Below, in pieces: positions 35,918 through 44,819 of a DNA stretch of 64,000 nucleotides. Position numbers and translations under genes: made by a program. The notes under the pieces were generated by a model. That model saw nothing but the letters and a program-made list of their open reading frames with translations, ran no database searches and was not told where the DNA came from. The DNA is from Marinobacter panjinensis. Its GTDB lineage: Bacteria > Pseudomonadota > Gammaproteobacteria > Pseudomonadales > Oleiphilaceae. Each line of letters begins with the position of its first letter. Positions within the stretch are counted from its first letter, which is position 1. The stretch is taken from NCBI RefSeq assembly GCF_005298175.1, contig NZ_SZYH01000001.1, forward strand, positions 1,488,001 to 1,552,000, read 5' to 3'.

Positions 35918-36442
35918 TCACACTCCGGGAGGATACTTTTCGAACATGTCTGCGACGACTTCATCAATCAGCTTGCGCCGGGACTCGGACGACTGGTTTT
36001 CATTCAGGTAGCGGCGACTGGCTGCTCGCCAGACAACGCGGTCGGTGTCTGTGTCAACCAGTTCCACAACCAGTTTGCCTTCCTCAATTTCCCGGATTGG
36101 TGGCGCCGAGGAAAGCCCCCAGCCAAAGTTGCCACTGCCAAAACCAAAACCAAGGCCAACGCCGGTGCGTTCAAGACGTTCTTCCTCGACGATCTGCCAG
36201 GCGACGAGCAGGTCTGCCTCGTTCTGCTCGACCTTGCGCATGGACTTACGGTTGAGTTCCCGCTCAACCGCGCTCTCAATGCGGCCACCGTCGAGGGACG
36301 TAAAATTCTCACCCTCACCCTTTGGCGCAAATGCCCAGGATGCGTAATTACCAAAGACGGTGCCGGAATCATAATCTGTTACAACGTTGCTGGCACACCC
36401 GGCCAAAGCCAACATCAACAAGGAAACAAGGATAACTCTCAT
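35918..36442 (-). CDS. DUF4136 lipoprotein
   Basis: 174 residues. The lipobox is LALAGC (Cys16). The mature domain fits DUF4136: VTDYDSGTVFGNYASWAFAPKG, VERELNRKSMRKVEQNEADLLVAWQIVEEE, a Gly-rich loop (GVGLGFGFGSGNFGWG), and the C-terminal strand/helix LVVELVDTDTDRVVWRAASRRYL...IDEVVADMFEKYPPG. Family members are outer-membrane-associated lipoproteins of unknown function. It follows yigZ and precedes yciH on the same strand. Confidence 0.87.
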   Translation of the reverse strand: MRVILVSLLMLALAGCASNVVTDYDSGTVFGNYASWAFAPKGEGENFTSLDGGRIESAVERELNRKSMRKVEQNEADLLVAWQIVEEERLERTGVGLGFGFGSGNFGWGLSSAPPIREIEEGKLVVELVDTDTDRVVWRAASRRYLNENQSSESRRKLIDEVVADMFEKYPPGV

Positions 36443-36519
36443 GATTACAACTGCCTCTTTCTGTATTGTCTGTGTTCAGTATACGCACAGTAGACGCCCG
36501 GCGTTTCGGTAAACGTTCC

Positions 36520-37125
36520 CTAGCTTTCGAAACTGTAATCTATGCCGCGGGCGTCGCAAAATGCGCAGAGTTCACTATTCCGGTCGACCGGCAGGGTAAT
36601 CTCTGCCGTGACCCGGGCACTGTAGTCCACCTGGTCTACCTGGGCGCTGTTCTGCTCACACCAGTGCCTGAGCGGCTGTTCATCGGCGAAGGTCATGGTG
36701 AGGATCACCCGCGATAGTGGCAGCTGGATCACCCGGTCCACCACAGACAGCACTGCCTCGGTGGCGCCGGCGTAGGCCCTGACAAGGCCTCCGGCTCCCA
36801 GCTTGATACCGCCAAAGTACCGGATGACCATTACCAGTACATCGCCCATATCCTTGTGCTGGATGACGCTCAGGATAGGCTTTCCGGCGGTGCCCGATGG
36901 TTCGCCGTCATCATTCATGGCAGCCTCCGCAGCCGCACCCGGCCGGCCAATCTGATAGGCCCAACAGATATGGCGGGCATCCGGATGGTCTTTATGGGCC
37001 TGCTCCAGCCAGGCCTTGACCTCATCCCGGGACGAAACGGGCACAACCCGGGCTATAAACCGGCTCTTTTTGACCTCTGTTTCCCGTTCCAGGAAGCCTG
37101 CCGGGACCGGATAATCCTTGGACAT
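36520..37125 (-). CDS. yigZ: IMPACT/YigZ-family protein
   Basis: 201 residues. The N-terminal UPF0029/IMPACT domain has EVKKSRFIARVVPVSS, the signature GEPSGTAGKPILSVIQ, and VMVIRYFGGIKLGAGGLVRAYAGA. The C-terminal ferredoxin-like part ends in CDARGIDYSFES. The family is linked to translation control in eukaryotes (GCN1 binding); the bacterial role is not settled. It follows the sensor kinase with a 7-base gap and is probably in the same transcript. Confidence 0.93.
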   Translation of the reverse strand: MSKDYPVPAGFLERETEVKKSRFIARVVPVSSRDEVKAWLEQAHKDHPDARHICWAYQIGRPGAAAEAAMNDDGEPSGTAGKPILSVIQHKDMGDVLVMVIRYFGGIKLGAGGLVRAYAGATEAVLSVVDRVIQLPLSRVILTMTFADEQPLRHWCEQNSAQVDQVDYSARVTAEITLPVDRNSELCAFCDARGIDYSFES

Positions 37126-37132
37126 GGGCGGC

Positions 37133-38458
37133 TCAATTCGCTCCGGTGAAGATGGGAAGCCGCAGCAACACTACCAGACCACCCTGATCCGCGTTAAAGG
37201 CTTCTATCTGGCCGTCATGAATGGCCACAATATCCCGGGCTATGGCAAGCCCAAGCCCCCAGCCCTTGCCACCACGGGACTTGTCAGCACGATAGAAAGG
37301 CTCAAACAGATGAGGTAATACCTCGTCCGGCACTCCCGGCCCCTCGTCCCGGATCTCCAATACCAGTTGCTGTGGCTCTGAGCGCAAGGCGACATGGACT
37401 TTCTTGCCCGGAGGGGTGTGATCCAGTGCATTCTGCAGAATATTGTCGAACGCGCGCTGCAGCAGTCCCTGGTCTCCCAGTACGGAGGCACGCCTGCAAT
37501 CCGGACTGATGGTCAGCAGGCAGTCAACACCCCGGTGTTCTGCGTAATCGGCTGCATCCTTGAGCACATCATTGATCACCTTGACCGGCTGAACGCCTTC
37601 GCGCTCGATATCCCCACCTTGTTCCGATACCCGGTACAACGTCAGTATCTGGGATGTCATGGCTTCCAGTCGCTCATTCTGGCGCAGGATAGAGGCCATC
37701 AGGTCGCCATCCACGCCCCCTTCACTCGCCAGCTCAATGGCAATCCGCTGTCGCGTCAGCGGCGTTCGTAAATCGTGGGAGATATCCCGTAGCAAATGGG
37801 TCTGGCGATCCAGCAAGTTGCACAGTTGCTCGGTCATCGCATTGAACGCCGTTGCCAGGGCACCCACTTCGTCACGGCGGCTGGCAATACCATCGCTGAC
37901 GCGCAGGGAATTATCGCCTCCGGCAATGGCCCGCGCCGTTGATTCCATATGTTTCAGGGGGCGTGACACCAGGCGTGCGACCCACACGCACGCCAGGGTG
38001 ATGATGACGAAGGCAAGGGCAAGCTCAAGCCACTGAAATACCCGGGGGCTCAGCCATGCCTCGCCATTCAGACGCGGCCAGGCAACGAGCCGGTAGCCTT
38101 CAGCCACTTCAATAACGGCGGGTCGCTGCTGATACCAACCGACAGATTCCATGCGTTCCCGAATGGATTCCGGCAGGCTGCCATCATCGTTGTCTGCTTC
38201 AATGAGGAACAGATGCAGGTCCAGCTTGCTGCCCTGCTCTTTCAGAAAACGCCAGGCATCGCCCCGCCCCCGGGTTTCACGAACGGCCAGTGCCTCAACC
38301 GCAAGTTCCTGCAAACCTGCCTGGCGCTCAATAGCCTGCCTCTCACGATCTTTCAGAGTGTAGGTCACCAGGTTGCCGACAATCATGGTGAGCGCCATGG
38401 CAAGCCAGATGGAAATGAATATCCGCCAGAACAGCGGAAATCTCAGCCCCCTGGTCAT
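37133..38458 (-). CDS. Sensor histidine kinase (CpxA/RstB-like)
   Basis: 441 residues. TM1 (FWRIFISIWLAMALTMIVGNLV, about 9-30), a periplasmic region of about 110 residues, TM2 (ALAFVIITLACVWVARLV), HAMP, and a HisKA/ATPase core: phospho-acceptor His in RDISHDLRTPLTRQR, N box FDNILQNALDHTPPG, G1 IRDEGPGVPDEVL, F box LFEPFYRADKSRGGKGWGLGLAIARDIV. It overlaps the response-regulator stop by 4 bases. The signal is unknown; the overall plan is that of envelope-stress or acid-response kinases such as CpxA and RstB. Confidence 0.92.
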   Translation of the reverse strand: MTRGLRFPLFWRIFISIWLAMALTMIVGNLVTYTLKDRERQAIERQAGLQELAVEALAVRETRGRGDAWRFLKEQGSKLDLHLFLIEADNDDGSLPESIRERMESVGWYQQRPAVIEVAEGYRLVAWPRLNGEAWLSPRVFQWLELALAFVIITLACVWVARLVSRPLKHMESTARAIAGGDNSLRVSDGIASRRDEVGALATAFNAMTEQLCNLLDRQTHLLRDISHDLRTPLTRQRIAIELASEGGVDGDLMASILRQNERLEAMTSQILTLYRVSEQGGDIEREGVQPVKVINDVLKDAADYAEHRGVDCLLTISPDCRRASVLGDQGLLQRAFDNILQNALDHTPPGKKVHVALRSEPQQLVLEIRDEGPGVPDEVLPHLFEPFYRADKSRGGKGWGLGLAIARDIVAIHDGQIEAFNADQGGLVVLLRLPIFTGAN

Positions 38459-39141
38459 GCCGGCACCCGATAGCTGTACCCCAGCCCCCGGATCGTCTCG
38501 ATTCGCGGCGGGTCATCATTCCCCAGTTTCTTTCGCAGATTGCTGATATGCATATCCAGTGTGCGGTCATAGGCCTCCAGACGGCGGCCAAGAGCCCATT
38601 GCATCAGATCCGTCTTTCTCACCACACTGCCGGCATGGGCCAGCAGTACCTGCAACACCTCATACTCGGTAGCGGTGAGATCCAGTGCTTCATCGTTCTG
38701 GTAGATCCGCCGGTGAACGGGTTCCACCCTCAGATCGCCATAGGTTCTGGACTCGTCCAGCCCGACTTGCTGATCCCAGGCCACTCGTCGCAGCAGTGCC
38801 TGGAGCCGGGCGATGAGTTCACGGGGATTGCAGGGCTTGGGGATGTAATCGTCCGCGCCAACTTCGAAGCCGACGATACGGTCAGTCTCGTCACCACGGG
38901 CAGTGAGAAGAACGACAGGAAGATGGGTTTTTTCCCGCAGCTGGCGTAATACTTCCAGGCCGCTGATATCCGGCAACATGATGTCCAGCACGACGATATC
39001 ACAGTGCTGCCCCAGTGCCAGTGACAACCCGTCCTGGCCATTCGCCGCCTCGCGTACGGTAAAGCCCTGATTGGAGAGATAGCGTGACAGCAGCTCCCGC
39101 AATTCCTCATCGTCTTCGACCAACAGCACCCGGTTCTGCAT
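38455..39141 (-). CDS. OmpR/PhoB-family response regulator
   Basis: 228 residues. The receiver has acidic residues Glu9, Asp10 and Asp11, phospho-acceptor Asp53 in IVVLDIMLPDISGLE, Thr in VVLLTARGDE and Lys in DYIPKPCNPREL. The C-terminal winged helix has LDLTATEYEVLQVLLAHAGSVVRKTDLMQ and RTLDMHISNLRKKLGNDDPPRIETIRGLGYSYR. The ribosome site GGAGG is 7 bases before ATG. It controls its target genes together with the kinase at 37133; targets are not visible. About 200 bases of promoter region separate it from the divergent gene at 39344. Confidence 0.94.
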   Translation of the reverse strand: MQNRVLLVEDDEELRELLSRYLSNQGFTVREAANGQDGLSLALGQHCDIVVLDIMLPDISGLEVLRQLREKTHLPVVLLTARGDETDRIVGFEVGADDYIPKPCNPRELIARLQALLRRVAWDQQVGLDESRTYGDLRVEPVHRRIYQNDEALDLTATEYEVLQVLLAHAGSVVRKTDLMQWALGRRLEAYDRTLDMHISNLRKKLGNDDPPRIETIRGLGYSYRVPA

Positions 39142-39343
39142 GGCAATCCTCCGTTGTTACAGACAGCAGTCTATCACGACACTGCAAGGAGCCTGTTTTG
39201 TCTCATTTTTCTTTGCATAACCTTTACATGGGGCTGTTGTATTCCGCCACATCAACTGACCAACAGAAATTTAACCCTCAATCAATGATCGCGGACCGGA
39301 TTGTAACGTATGGTAGTGGCTAAACTCATGAGCAGCCCAGACT

Positions 39344-40513
39344 ATGCCAGAATCAGGTAGCCCCGAACTGACAATCCATGCAGCCCGATCTATTGGCGAG
39401 ATCCCCCCGGAGGACTGGAACCGGTTCGCAGGCAATGACACGCCGTTTCTGCGCCATGACTTTCTGCTTGCTCTGGAGGAGACCGGGGGCACAACCGCTA
39501 CTACGGGGTGGGGCCCGTCTCACCTGATGATCTACCTCGATGACAAACTCGCAGGCGTGATACCGGCGTATCTGAAAACCCACTCCATGGGCGAATACGT
39601 TTTTGACTGGGCCTGGGCCGAGGCCTATCAGCGTTACGGCATGAACTACTATCCCAAGCTGCTGATTGCCATCCCCTTTACCCCTTGCCAGGGGCCGAGG
39701 CTGTTGTTTTCTGAAGAGCTGCGCGGGTGGATGACGCCTGAGCGCATCCACCAGACGCTGGACGCTGTCACCGGCGACCTCGGCGCCCATTCCTGGCACC
39801 TGCTGTTTCCAGAACGTCGGGACCAGGAACTACTGGGCAAGCCGGATGAACTTCACCGATTCGGCTGCCAGTTCCACTGGTATAACCGGGGTTACAGGAC
39901 ATTCGATGATTTCCTCGCGAGGCTGACGTCGCGAAAACGTAAATCCATCCGCAAGGAACGAAGACTGGTCGCGGACCAGGGCATTACGTTCCAGCATTTT
40001 TCAGGCCAGGACATCCCCGATCACGTCGTCTCGACATTCTATGTTTTTTACCAGGCCACCTATCTGAAGCGGGGACAAAGACCCTATCTGAACAAAGAAT
40101 TTTTTCAGCAGTTGAGGGAAAGACAGCCAGAGCAGCTTCACATTATTATGGCTGCCAGAAACGAGCAATTGATTGCAGGAGCCCTGTTTCTTCAGGGCGG
40201 AGATACCCTCTACGGCCGCTACTGGGGCTGTCTGGAGGAATTCGACCATCTACATTTTGAAACCTGTTACTATCAGGGGATCGAGCTGGCCATTCAGCAG
40301 GCACTGACACGATTCGACGCCGGTGCGCAGGGAGAGCATAAACTGGTTCGGGGCTTCGAGCCGGTTATCACTCATTCCTGGCACGGCATACTTCACCCCG
40401 GTTTCCGTGAGGCTATTGCCAGGTTTACCCGGGAAGAAGCGGAGCATGTGATGGCCTATGCCGAGGATGCTCGGGAGGCATTGCCTTTCAGGCAAGTCGA
40501 GCCGGATCAGTAG
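39344..40513 (+). CDS. FemAB-like GNAT acyltransferase (COG3146/DUF482)
   Basis: 389 residues. Family markers are TPFLRHDFLLALEETG, YVFDWAWAEAYQRYGMNYYPKLLIAIPFTPCQGPRLL, the basic loop LTSRKRKSIRKERR, LYGRYWGCLEEFDHLHFETCYYQGIELAI and FEPVITHSWH. The double-GNAT/FemAB fold is known for aminoacyl or peptidyl transfer, but this family has no firm function (often called peptidogalycan biosynthesis protein). No signal peptide. Divergent from the OmpR-type regulator and upstream of the TM protein at 40556. Confidence 0.9.
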   Translation: MPESGSPELTIHAARSIGEIPPEDWNRFAGNDTPFLRHDFLLALEETGGTTATTGWGPSHLMIYLDDKLAGVIPAYLKTHSMGEYVFDWAWAEAYQRYGMNYYPKLLIAIPFTPCQGPRLLFSEELRGWMTPERIHQTLDAVTGDLGAHSWHLLFPERRDQELLGKPDELHRFGCQFHWYNRGYRTFDDFLARLTSRKRKSIRKERRLVADQGITFQHFSGQDIPDHVVSTFYVFYQATYLKRGQRPYLNKEFFQQLRERQPEQLHIIMAARNEQLIAGALFLQGGDTLYGRYWGCLEEFDHLHFETCYYQGIELAIQQALTRFDAGAQGEHKLVRGFEPVITHSWHGILHPGFREAIARFTREEAEHVMAYAEDAREALPFRQVEPDQ

Positions 40514-40555
40514 CAGACCTCAAGATATTACTGACATTTAACGGAGCTGGCAGCC

Positions 40556-41215
40556 ATGGAACCGGACAATCTTATCGACATTTTAAGCACCAACCACGTT
40601 ATCCTCCTGACCGCTGTTGCAGCACTGATTGTGGCCATCATCTCGATTTTCTCCGGCACCACAGTCAGGCGCAAACTGGCAGAGCGAGTCGAAGCCATTA
40701 AAATGAGGGTCGACAGCCTGTGGACGGATATGGACGAACTGCGGGTATCGCACTTCAACGGCCCGAAAGTCTCCGGCGCCTCAGGTGGTAACGATACCAC
40801 CGCCAGTGAGCGATTCTCTGCAGAGAAGGCGGCTTACGAAGCCATCTGGCCACTGGTCTGGTCACTGCACGACAAACTGGGCATGTTTCTCAGGGCCGTT
40901 GAGGCGGACGACCAGGCTGGCGAACTACGGCTCGAAGCCCGCAATGCAGCGCTGACAGCCCGTAGCACCCTGAATCGGGTACGCCCCTTCTGTCACGGCG
41001 ATATTGACGAGCTGATTACCCAACTGATTGATAATCATATAAAAGCACATCTGGCAGCGTGCCATTACATGGACCTGCGCAAAGACTCGCTGTCGTCCAG
41101 TTCAAACCATGAAAGGGCCGTACAGAAAGAAAAATTCCGCATGCTCTATGATGGTCAGTCCAAGGAAATGCTGGACCAACTGGTTACCAACATCCGGCAC
41201 AGGATGCTCCGGTAG
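40556..41215 (+). CDS. Membrane-anchored protein, function unknown
   Basis: 219 residues. One TM helix near the N terminus (VILLTAVAALIVAIISIFSG, about 15-34), then a cytoplasmic helical part of about 180 residues: a coiled coil (RRKLAERVEAIKMRVDSLWTDM) and a helical domain with SAEKAAYEAIWPLVWSLHDKLG and RFSA..., rich in Leu and Glu. Not recognised. It shares the strand of the FemAB-like gene (43-base gap) and abuts the convergent pncB stop by 2 bases. Confidence 0.75.
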   Translation: MEPDNLIDILSTNHVILLTAVAALIVAIISIFSGTTVRRKLAERVEAIKMRVDSLWTDMDELRVSHFNGPKVSGASGGNDTTASERFSAEKAAYEAIWPLVWSLHDKLGMFLRAVEADDQAGELRLEARNAALTARSTLNRVRPFCHGDIDELITQLIDNHIKAHLAACHYMDLRKDSLSSSSNHERAVQKEKFRMLYDGQSKEMLDQLVTNIRHRMLR

Positions 41216-41217
41216 AA

Positions 41218-42576
41218 TCAGGCCCTTCTGACCCTCTCCAGGGTATCCCGCTGCAGCGCCTTCAGAAAGTCACTGATTACGACGGGTACTTCACTAATGG
41301 GAGCAAGGGAGCGAATACGCTTCGGCAGGGTGTCAATTGCGTTGCTGGCGTTCTGGACCTGATCATCCAGTGACACCATGGCATCCTCGATGACCCGCCC
41401 CCGCTTCATCACCGGTTTCAACAACGGGGTGCCGTCGAACACTTCATCCCTGCCACTTACAACGTCCTGGACGATACAGCCGTCAGGCCCCAAGCGCCGG
41501 TATATCTGTTTCGGGCCCGGGAACGACTGCTTCCCCGGAGAATTCTTCATCCGCGGAAGGCTGGCGTATTCAGTCAGTTTGAAGGCAAGTTCCAGCGCTG
41601 GCTCATCGTTCGACACCCCAATCGCTGTGCCGACACCGAACCCGTCAATGGGTGCTCCGGAAGAAAGCAGCTCCGCAATCCGGTATTCATCCAGGCCACC
41701 ACTTGCCATTATCTTGATATCCGTCAGGCCGGCTTCATCCAGCATGTTCCGGCAGTCCACGGCTTCCGCAGCAAGGTCGCCGGAATCCAGGCGGATACCA
41801 CCGATGCTCACCTTCGGGTCGTCCTGCAACCAACTGATAATTCGCCTGACCGCGGAGCGTGTATCGTAAGTGTCAACCAGAAGTGTTGTTCCCGGATAGA
41901 GATCCGCATACACCTTGAACGCATCGAGTTCGCCTGCACACGCCTGCACAAAACTGTGGGCCATGGTGCCGTAAACGGGCATATTGAAATCCAGGCCAGC
42001 CAGGACATTGCTGGTGCCCGTCAGCCCGGCCAGACGATAGGCCCTCACCGCCCGGTGCGCGGCATCCAGACCATGTGTTCTGCGCATGCCAAAGTCGATC
42101 ACCGGCCGCCCTTCCGCGGCGAGTGCCAGCCGGACTGCCTTGGACGCCAGTACCGACTCCAGGTGCACATAGTTCATCACCAGGCTTTCCAGCAGCTGAA
42201 CCTCGGCGATCGGCCCTTCAATCTCCAACAGAGGTTCCTGGGGAAACAGGGGCGTGCCTTCGGCAACCGCATGAACAGAGCCGCTGAAGCGGAAATCCCT
42301 CAGCCAGTCCAGAAACTCCGGCTGAAACCGGTCAAGAGACGCCAGACGCTCAATGTGTTCACCCGTAAACCAGAGGGATTCAATAACAGACACGACGCTC
42401 CTCTGCCCACAGGCAAGAACGAAGTTCCGGTTCTCCGGGAGTTCACGAAAGAACAGGCTGAAAACCGCTGTGTCATCCATACCCTCGGACCAGTAAGCCT
42501 GGGCCATGGCCAGTTCGTACAGGTCTACCATCAGTGGCAGGTCGCCCTGCCTGACAAGCGGGGGTTGTGTCAGCAC
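41218..42576 (-). CDS. pncB: Nicotinate phosphoribosyltransferase
   Basis: 452 residues. It starts with the family segment MVDLYELAMAQAYWSEGMDDTAVFSLFFRELPENRNF and holds PLLEIEGPIAEVQLLESLVMNYVH, DFGMRRTHGLDAAHRAVRAYRLAGLTGTSN with the autophosphorylated-type His region, and GGIRLDSGDLAAEAVDCRNML. It makes nicotinate mononucleotide from nicotinate, PRPP and ATP. The start is GTG at 42574-42576 with GGGAG 7 bases upstream; it overlaps the pncA stop by 7 bases, so pncA-pncB form an NAD salvage unit. Confidence 0.93.
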   Translation of the reverse strand: MLTQPPLVRQGDLPLMVDLYELAMAQAYWSEGMDDTAVFSLFFRELPENRNFVLACGQRSVVSVIESLWFTGEHIERLASLDRFQPEFLDWLRDFRFSGSVHAVAEGTPLFPQEPLLEIEGPIAEVQLLESLVMNYVHLESVLASKAVRLALAAEGRPVIDFGMRRTHGLDAAHRAVRAYRLAGLTGTSNVLAGLDFNMPVYGTMAHSFVQACAGELDAFKVYADLYPGTTLLVDTYDTRSAVRRIISWLQDDPKVSIGGIRLDSGDLAAEAVDCRNMLDEAGLTDIKIMASGGLDEYRIAELLSSGAPIDGFGVGTAIGVSNDEPALELAFKLTEYASLPRMKNSPGKQSFPGPKQIYRRLGPDGCIVQDVVSGRDEVFDGTPLLKPVMKRGRVIEDAMVSLDDQVQNASNAIDTLPKRIRSLAPISEVPVVISDFLKALQRDTLERVRRA

Positions 42577-43118
42577 AGGTCAGCTCCCTCTTCTTTCAGT
42601 TCTTCAAAGACTGCCGGCGCTCCGTCTGCCTCAACCGCACGAGTACCATCGGCAATGAGCTCAACCTCAAAACCGAGCTTGAGTGCATCCTTCACGGTTG
42701 CTTCCACGCACACATCGAGCGCCAGACCGGCCACAAACAGACGATGGATACCGTGCCGGCGGAGATAGCTGTCCAGCTGGGTGCCATCAAACGCGGAATA
42801 GGCGTCGGTATCAAAGGCCGTCCCCTTGCTGACTCTGATGGCGGAATCGGGGAGGTTCATTTTGGGGTGAAATTCAGCCCCATGGGTATCCTGAACGCAG
42901 TGGACCGGCCAGGCGCCTCCGCGATCCTCAAAGCTGATGTGGTCAACGGTATGCCAGTCACGGCTGGCAAGAATCGGCCAATCTGACTCTTGCGCTTTGC
43001 GGATCCACTGATTGATGGCCGGGAAAATCTCACCGCTGCCCGGAACTGCCAGGCTGCCGCCTTCACAGAAGTCATTCTGAACATCAACGAGCAATAAAGC
43101 ATTTGGTCCAGTGCCCAT
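42570..43118 (-). CDS. pncA: Nicotinamidase (pyrazinamidase)
   Basis: 182 residues of isochorismatase-hydrolase fold. Catalytic Asp in ALLLVDVQNDFCEGGSLAV, metal ligands in SRDWHTVDHISFED, catalytic Lys region RVSKGTAFDTDAYSAFDG, and nucleophile Cys in VAGLALDVCVEATVKDAL. It turns nicotinamide into nicotinate and ammonia. The start at 43118 is chosen since GGAGG lies 7 bases upstream; an ATG five codons earlier has none. Confidence 0.94.
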   Translation of the reverse strand: MGTGPNALLLVDVQNDFCEGGSLAVPGSGEIFPAINQWIRKAQESDWPILASRDWHTVDHISFEDRGGAWPVHCVQDTHGAEFHPKMNLPDSAIRVSKGTAFDTDAYSAFDGTQLDSYLRRHGIHRLFVAGLALDVCVEATVKDALKLGFEVELIADGTRAVEADGAPAVFEELKEEGADLC

Positions 43119-43179
43119 AACAATTCCTCCCATGGTTCTACCAGATGTAGATGAAGAGGTTCGTTCAGATCACCGGATG

Positions 43180-43395
43180 TCAGCTTCCTTCTATCCGGAA
43201 GCCAATTTTAAGTACAACCTGATAGTGTCCGACTTTGCCATCAGTAACATGACCGCGGGTTTCCTGTACTTCAAACCACTCAATGTTCCGAAGGTTCTTG
43301 CTGCATTCGGCAATCGCATTTTCGATGGCCTCTTCAATACTCTTGGTCGAAGAGCCAACTACCTCTACCTTCTTGTAAACATGATGGTCGGACAT
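43180..43395 (-). CDS. Dodecin flavin-binding protein
   Basis: 71 residues, the full dodecin fold: VYKKVEVVGSSTKSIEEAIENAIAECSKNLRNIEWFEVQETRGHVTDGKVGHYQVVLKIGFRIE (for example STKSIEEAIENAI and WFEVQETRGHV). Dodecins form 12-subunit shells that store riboflavin or FMN. A strong ribosome site (AGGAGG) precedes ATG. It lies between pncA and the divergent DUF3750 gene. The wholly antisense plus-strand open frame that runs through this gene is the upstream extension of the DUF3750 frame. Confidence 0.94.
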   Translation of the reverse strand: MSDHHVYKKVEVVGSSTKSIEEAIENAIAECSKNLRNIEWFEVQETRGHVTDGKVGHYQVVLKIGFRIEGS

Positions 43396-43587
43396 GACAC
43401 CTCCTGCTTCTTAAGGCCGTGTGTATCAGGCAAACCATTTGAATGCCTGTCATTTCAGCCTATACCAGTAAACTGGGACCAGCAAACACACGGAAGGTTT
43501 CTGTGCAGGAACTTTCCGGATCAAATGAACTCTGAGGTTGCCTGTGTCGTAAACTGGTCGTTACCCACTACTACCGCCCGGAACACT

Positions 43588-44406
43588 ATGAGAAGAATCA
43601 AACGCTGTTTTATAGGTGTTTTCCTGACGCTGGCGCTATTACTTGCCGGCCCACTGTTCCTGGCCGCCTGCGCCGGCTTTCAGGACACCGGTAGCTGGCG
43701 CACGGCGGACCGGTCCAGCGCGGGCCTGGCCCCGACTCCCGAACAGGAGACAGGCGCTGTGGTGCAGGTATATGGTGCACGCGCCTACAACTGGCGGGGC
43801 TATTTTTCATTGCACACCTGGATCAGCACGAAGGAGGCCGGCGCCAGCAGTTATTATGTGCATGAGGTGACCGGGTGGCGACACTATGTGGTCCAGTCCA
43901 GGCCTGATCACCCGGACCGCGCCTGGTTCGGAGCCAAACCAGAATTGATTGCGGATTTTCGCGGGGGACAGGCCCAGCGCATCATTGAGCAGCTTGGCGG
44001 CGTTATTGAACAATATCCCTATCCTACGACGTATGAGGCGTGGCCGGGCCCCAATAGCAATACCTTCGTTGCCTGGGTTATCCGCCAGATTCCGGAGATG
44101 GATGTAGCCCTGCCCAGCCATGCCATCGGCAAGGATTACCTGGGCAATGGCCTTGTTTCCGAGGTACCCGGCGGAACCGGTTATCAGCTTTCCCTGGGGG
44201 GTTACTTTGGTGTTCTGGCAGGTGTCCGGGAAGGGCTTGAACTGAACATCCTTGGGCTTACCCTGGGAGTCAATCCTATGGGCCTTGGCATCAAGCTGCC
44301 TGGCATTGGGGAGCTGGCACTGCGCAACACGAATCCTATGCCGGAGCCTGATGCTGCTGCTTCCGAGACGGCCGCGACAGGGCAGGTCTCCCAAAAAACG
44401 CTTTGA
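43588..44406 (+). CDS. DUF3750 lipoprotein/envelope protein
   Basis: 272 residues. The hydrophobic N terminus FLTLALLLAGPLFLAACAG may be a signal anchor or lipoprotein signal. The domain follows: VVQVYGARAYNWRGYFSLHTWISTKEAGASSYYVHEVTGW, HPDRAWFGAKPELIADFRG, then PYPTTYEAWPGPNSNTFVAWV (a pattern that suggests an NlpC/P60-like or Cys/His hydrolase fold, though no catalytic Cys is obvious) and GKDYLGNGL. The DUF3750 function is unknown. The last 9 residues (GQVSQKTL and stop) are encoded inside structured repeat copy B. The start at 43588 has only a weak GGA upstream; the frame runs much further upstream, over the dodecin gene. Confidence 0.85.
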   Translation: MRRIKRCFIGVFLTLALLLAGPLFLAACAGFQDTGSWRTADRSSAGLAPTPEQETGAVVQVYGARAYNWRGYFSLHTWISTKEAGASSYYVHEVTGWRHYVVQSRPDHPDRAWFGAKPELIADFRGGQAQRIIEQLGGVIEQYPYPTTYEAWPGPNSNTFVAWVIRQIPEMDVALPSHAIGKDYLGNGLVSEVPGGTGYQLSLGGYFGVLAGVREGLELNILGLTLGVNPMGLGIKLPGIGELALRNTNPMPEPDAAASETAATGQVSQKTL

Positions 44407-44470
44407 ATACATCCATGTACGCTTGGGCTCCGCCATCCATGGCTCCGCACATTTTGGGAGACCTGCCCTG
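44378..44470 (+). repeat. Structured repeat, copy B (93 bp)
   Basis: Perfect 19-base inverted arms (CAGGGCAGGTCTCCCAAAA at 44378-44396 and its complement at 44452-44470) enclose 55 bases. The interior holds AATACATCCATGTACGCTTG, with TACAT-CC-ATGTA as a small hairpin, then a palindrome GCCATCCATGGC (centre about 44436). The core matches copy A (21461-21554). It lies at the convergent 3' ends of the DUF3750 gene, whose stop is within it, and azlD. Confidence 0.85.
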
Positions 44471-44495
44471 CCCCGGCCTGACTCTGTGACTGGAG

Positions 44496-44819
44496 CTAGA
44501 ATCCGGTGATACCTGAGTAACGGACTAACCCAGCTGCTGCAATACCTGCCGCAATAGCCGGAAGTGGCTTTTTGGTTGCCAGCATAATAACGGCCGTAAC
44601 AACGAGAGCCGCTAACGAGCCAGCATCCCCGCTGAATGCCATTGGCACGATAATCGCGATCAGCACCGAGCTGGCCATGGTGTTGATGAAGCTTTCGATG
44701 CGGGGGTTGATCGTCACGAAGGACATGAGGAACACCCCGCCGAAGCGGGTCACCACAGTGACAAGCGTCATTACTGCGATCAGGGCGAGGATGCCGGCGT
44801 TAGTCGTTTCGATGGTCAT
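44496..44819 (-). CDS. azlD: AzlD-family branched-chain amino acid export subunit
   Basis: 107 residues with three to four helices. ALIAVMTLVTVVTRFGGVFLMSF matches the AzlD start pattern with the conserved Thr/Arg (TVVTRF), and FINTMASSVLIAIIVPMAFSG with VVTAVIMLATKKPLPAIAAGIAAAGLVRY follows. Works with AzlC as a two-subunit exporter. It overlaps the azlC stop by 4 bases. Confidence 0.9.
   Translation of the reverse strand: MTIETTNAGILALIAVMTLVTVVTRFGGVFLMSFVTINPRIESFINTMASSVLIAIIVPMAFSGDAGSLAALVVTAVIMLATKKPLPAIAAGIAAAGLVRYSGITGF

Noticed and set aside
43111..43587. Upstream 159-codon extension of the DUF3750 frame
   Set aside because: It runs antisense through the dodecin gene and has no signal peptide; the true start is at 43588, before a hydrophobic signal segment.
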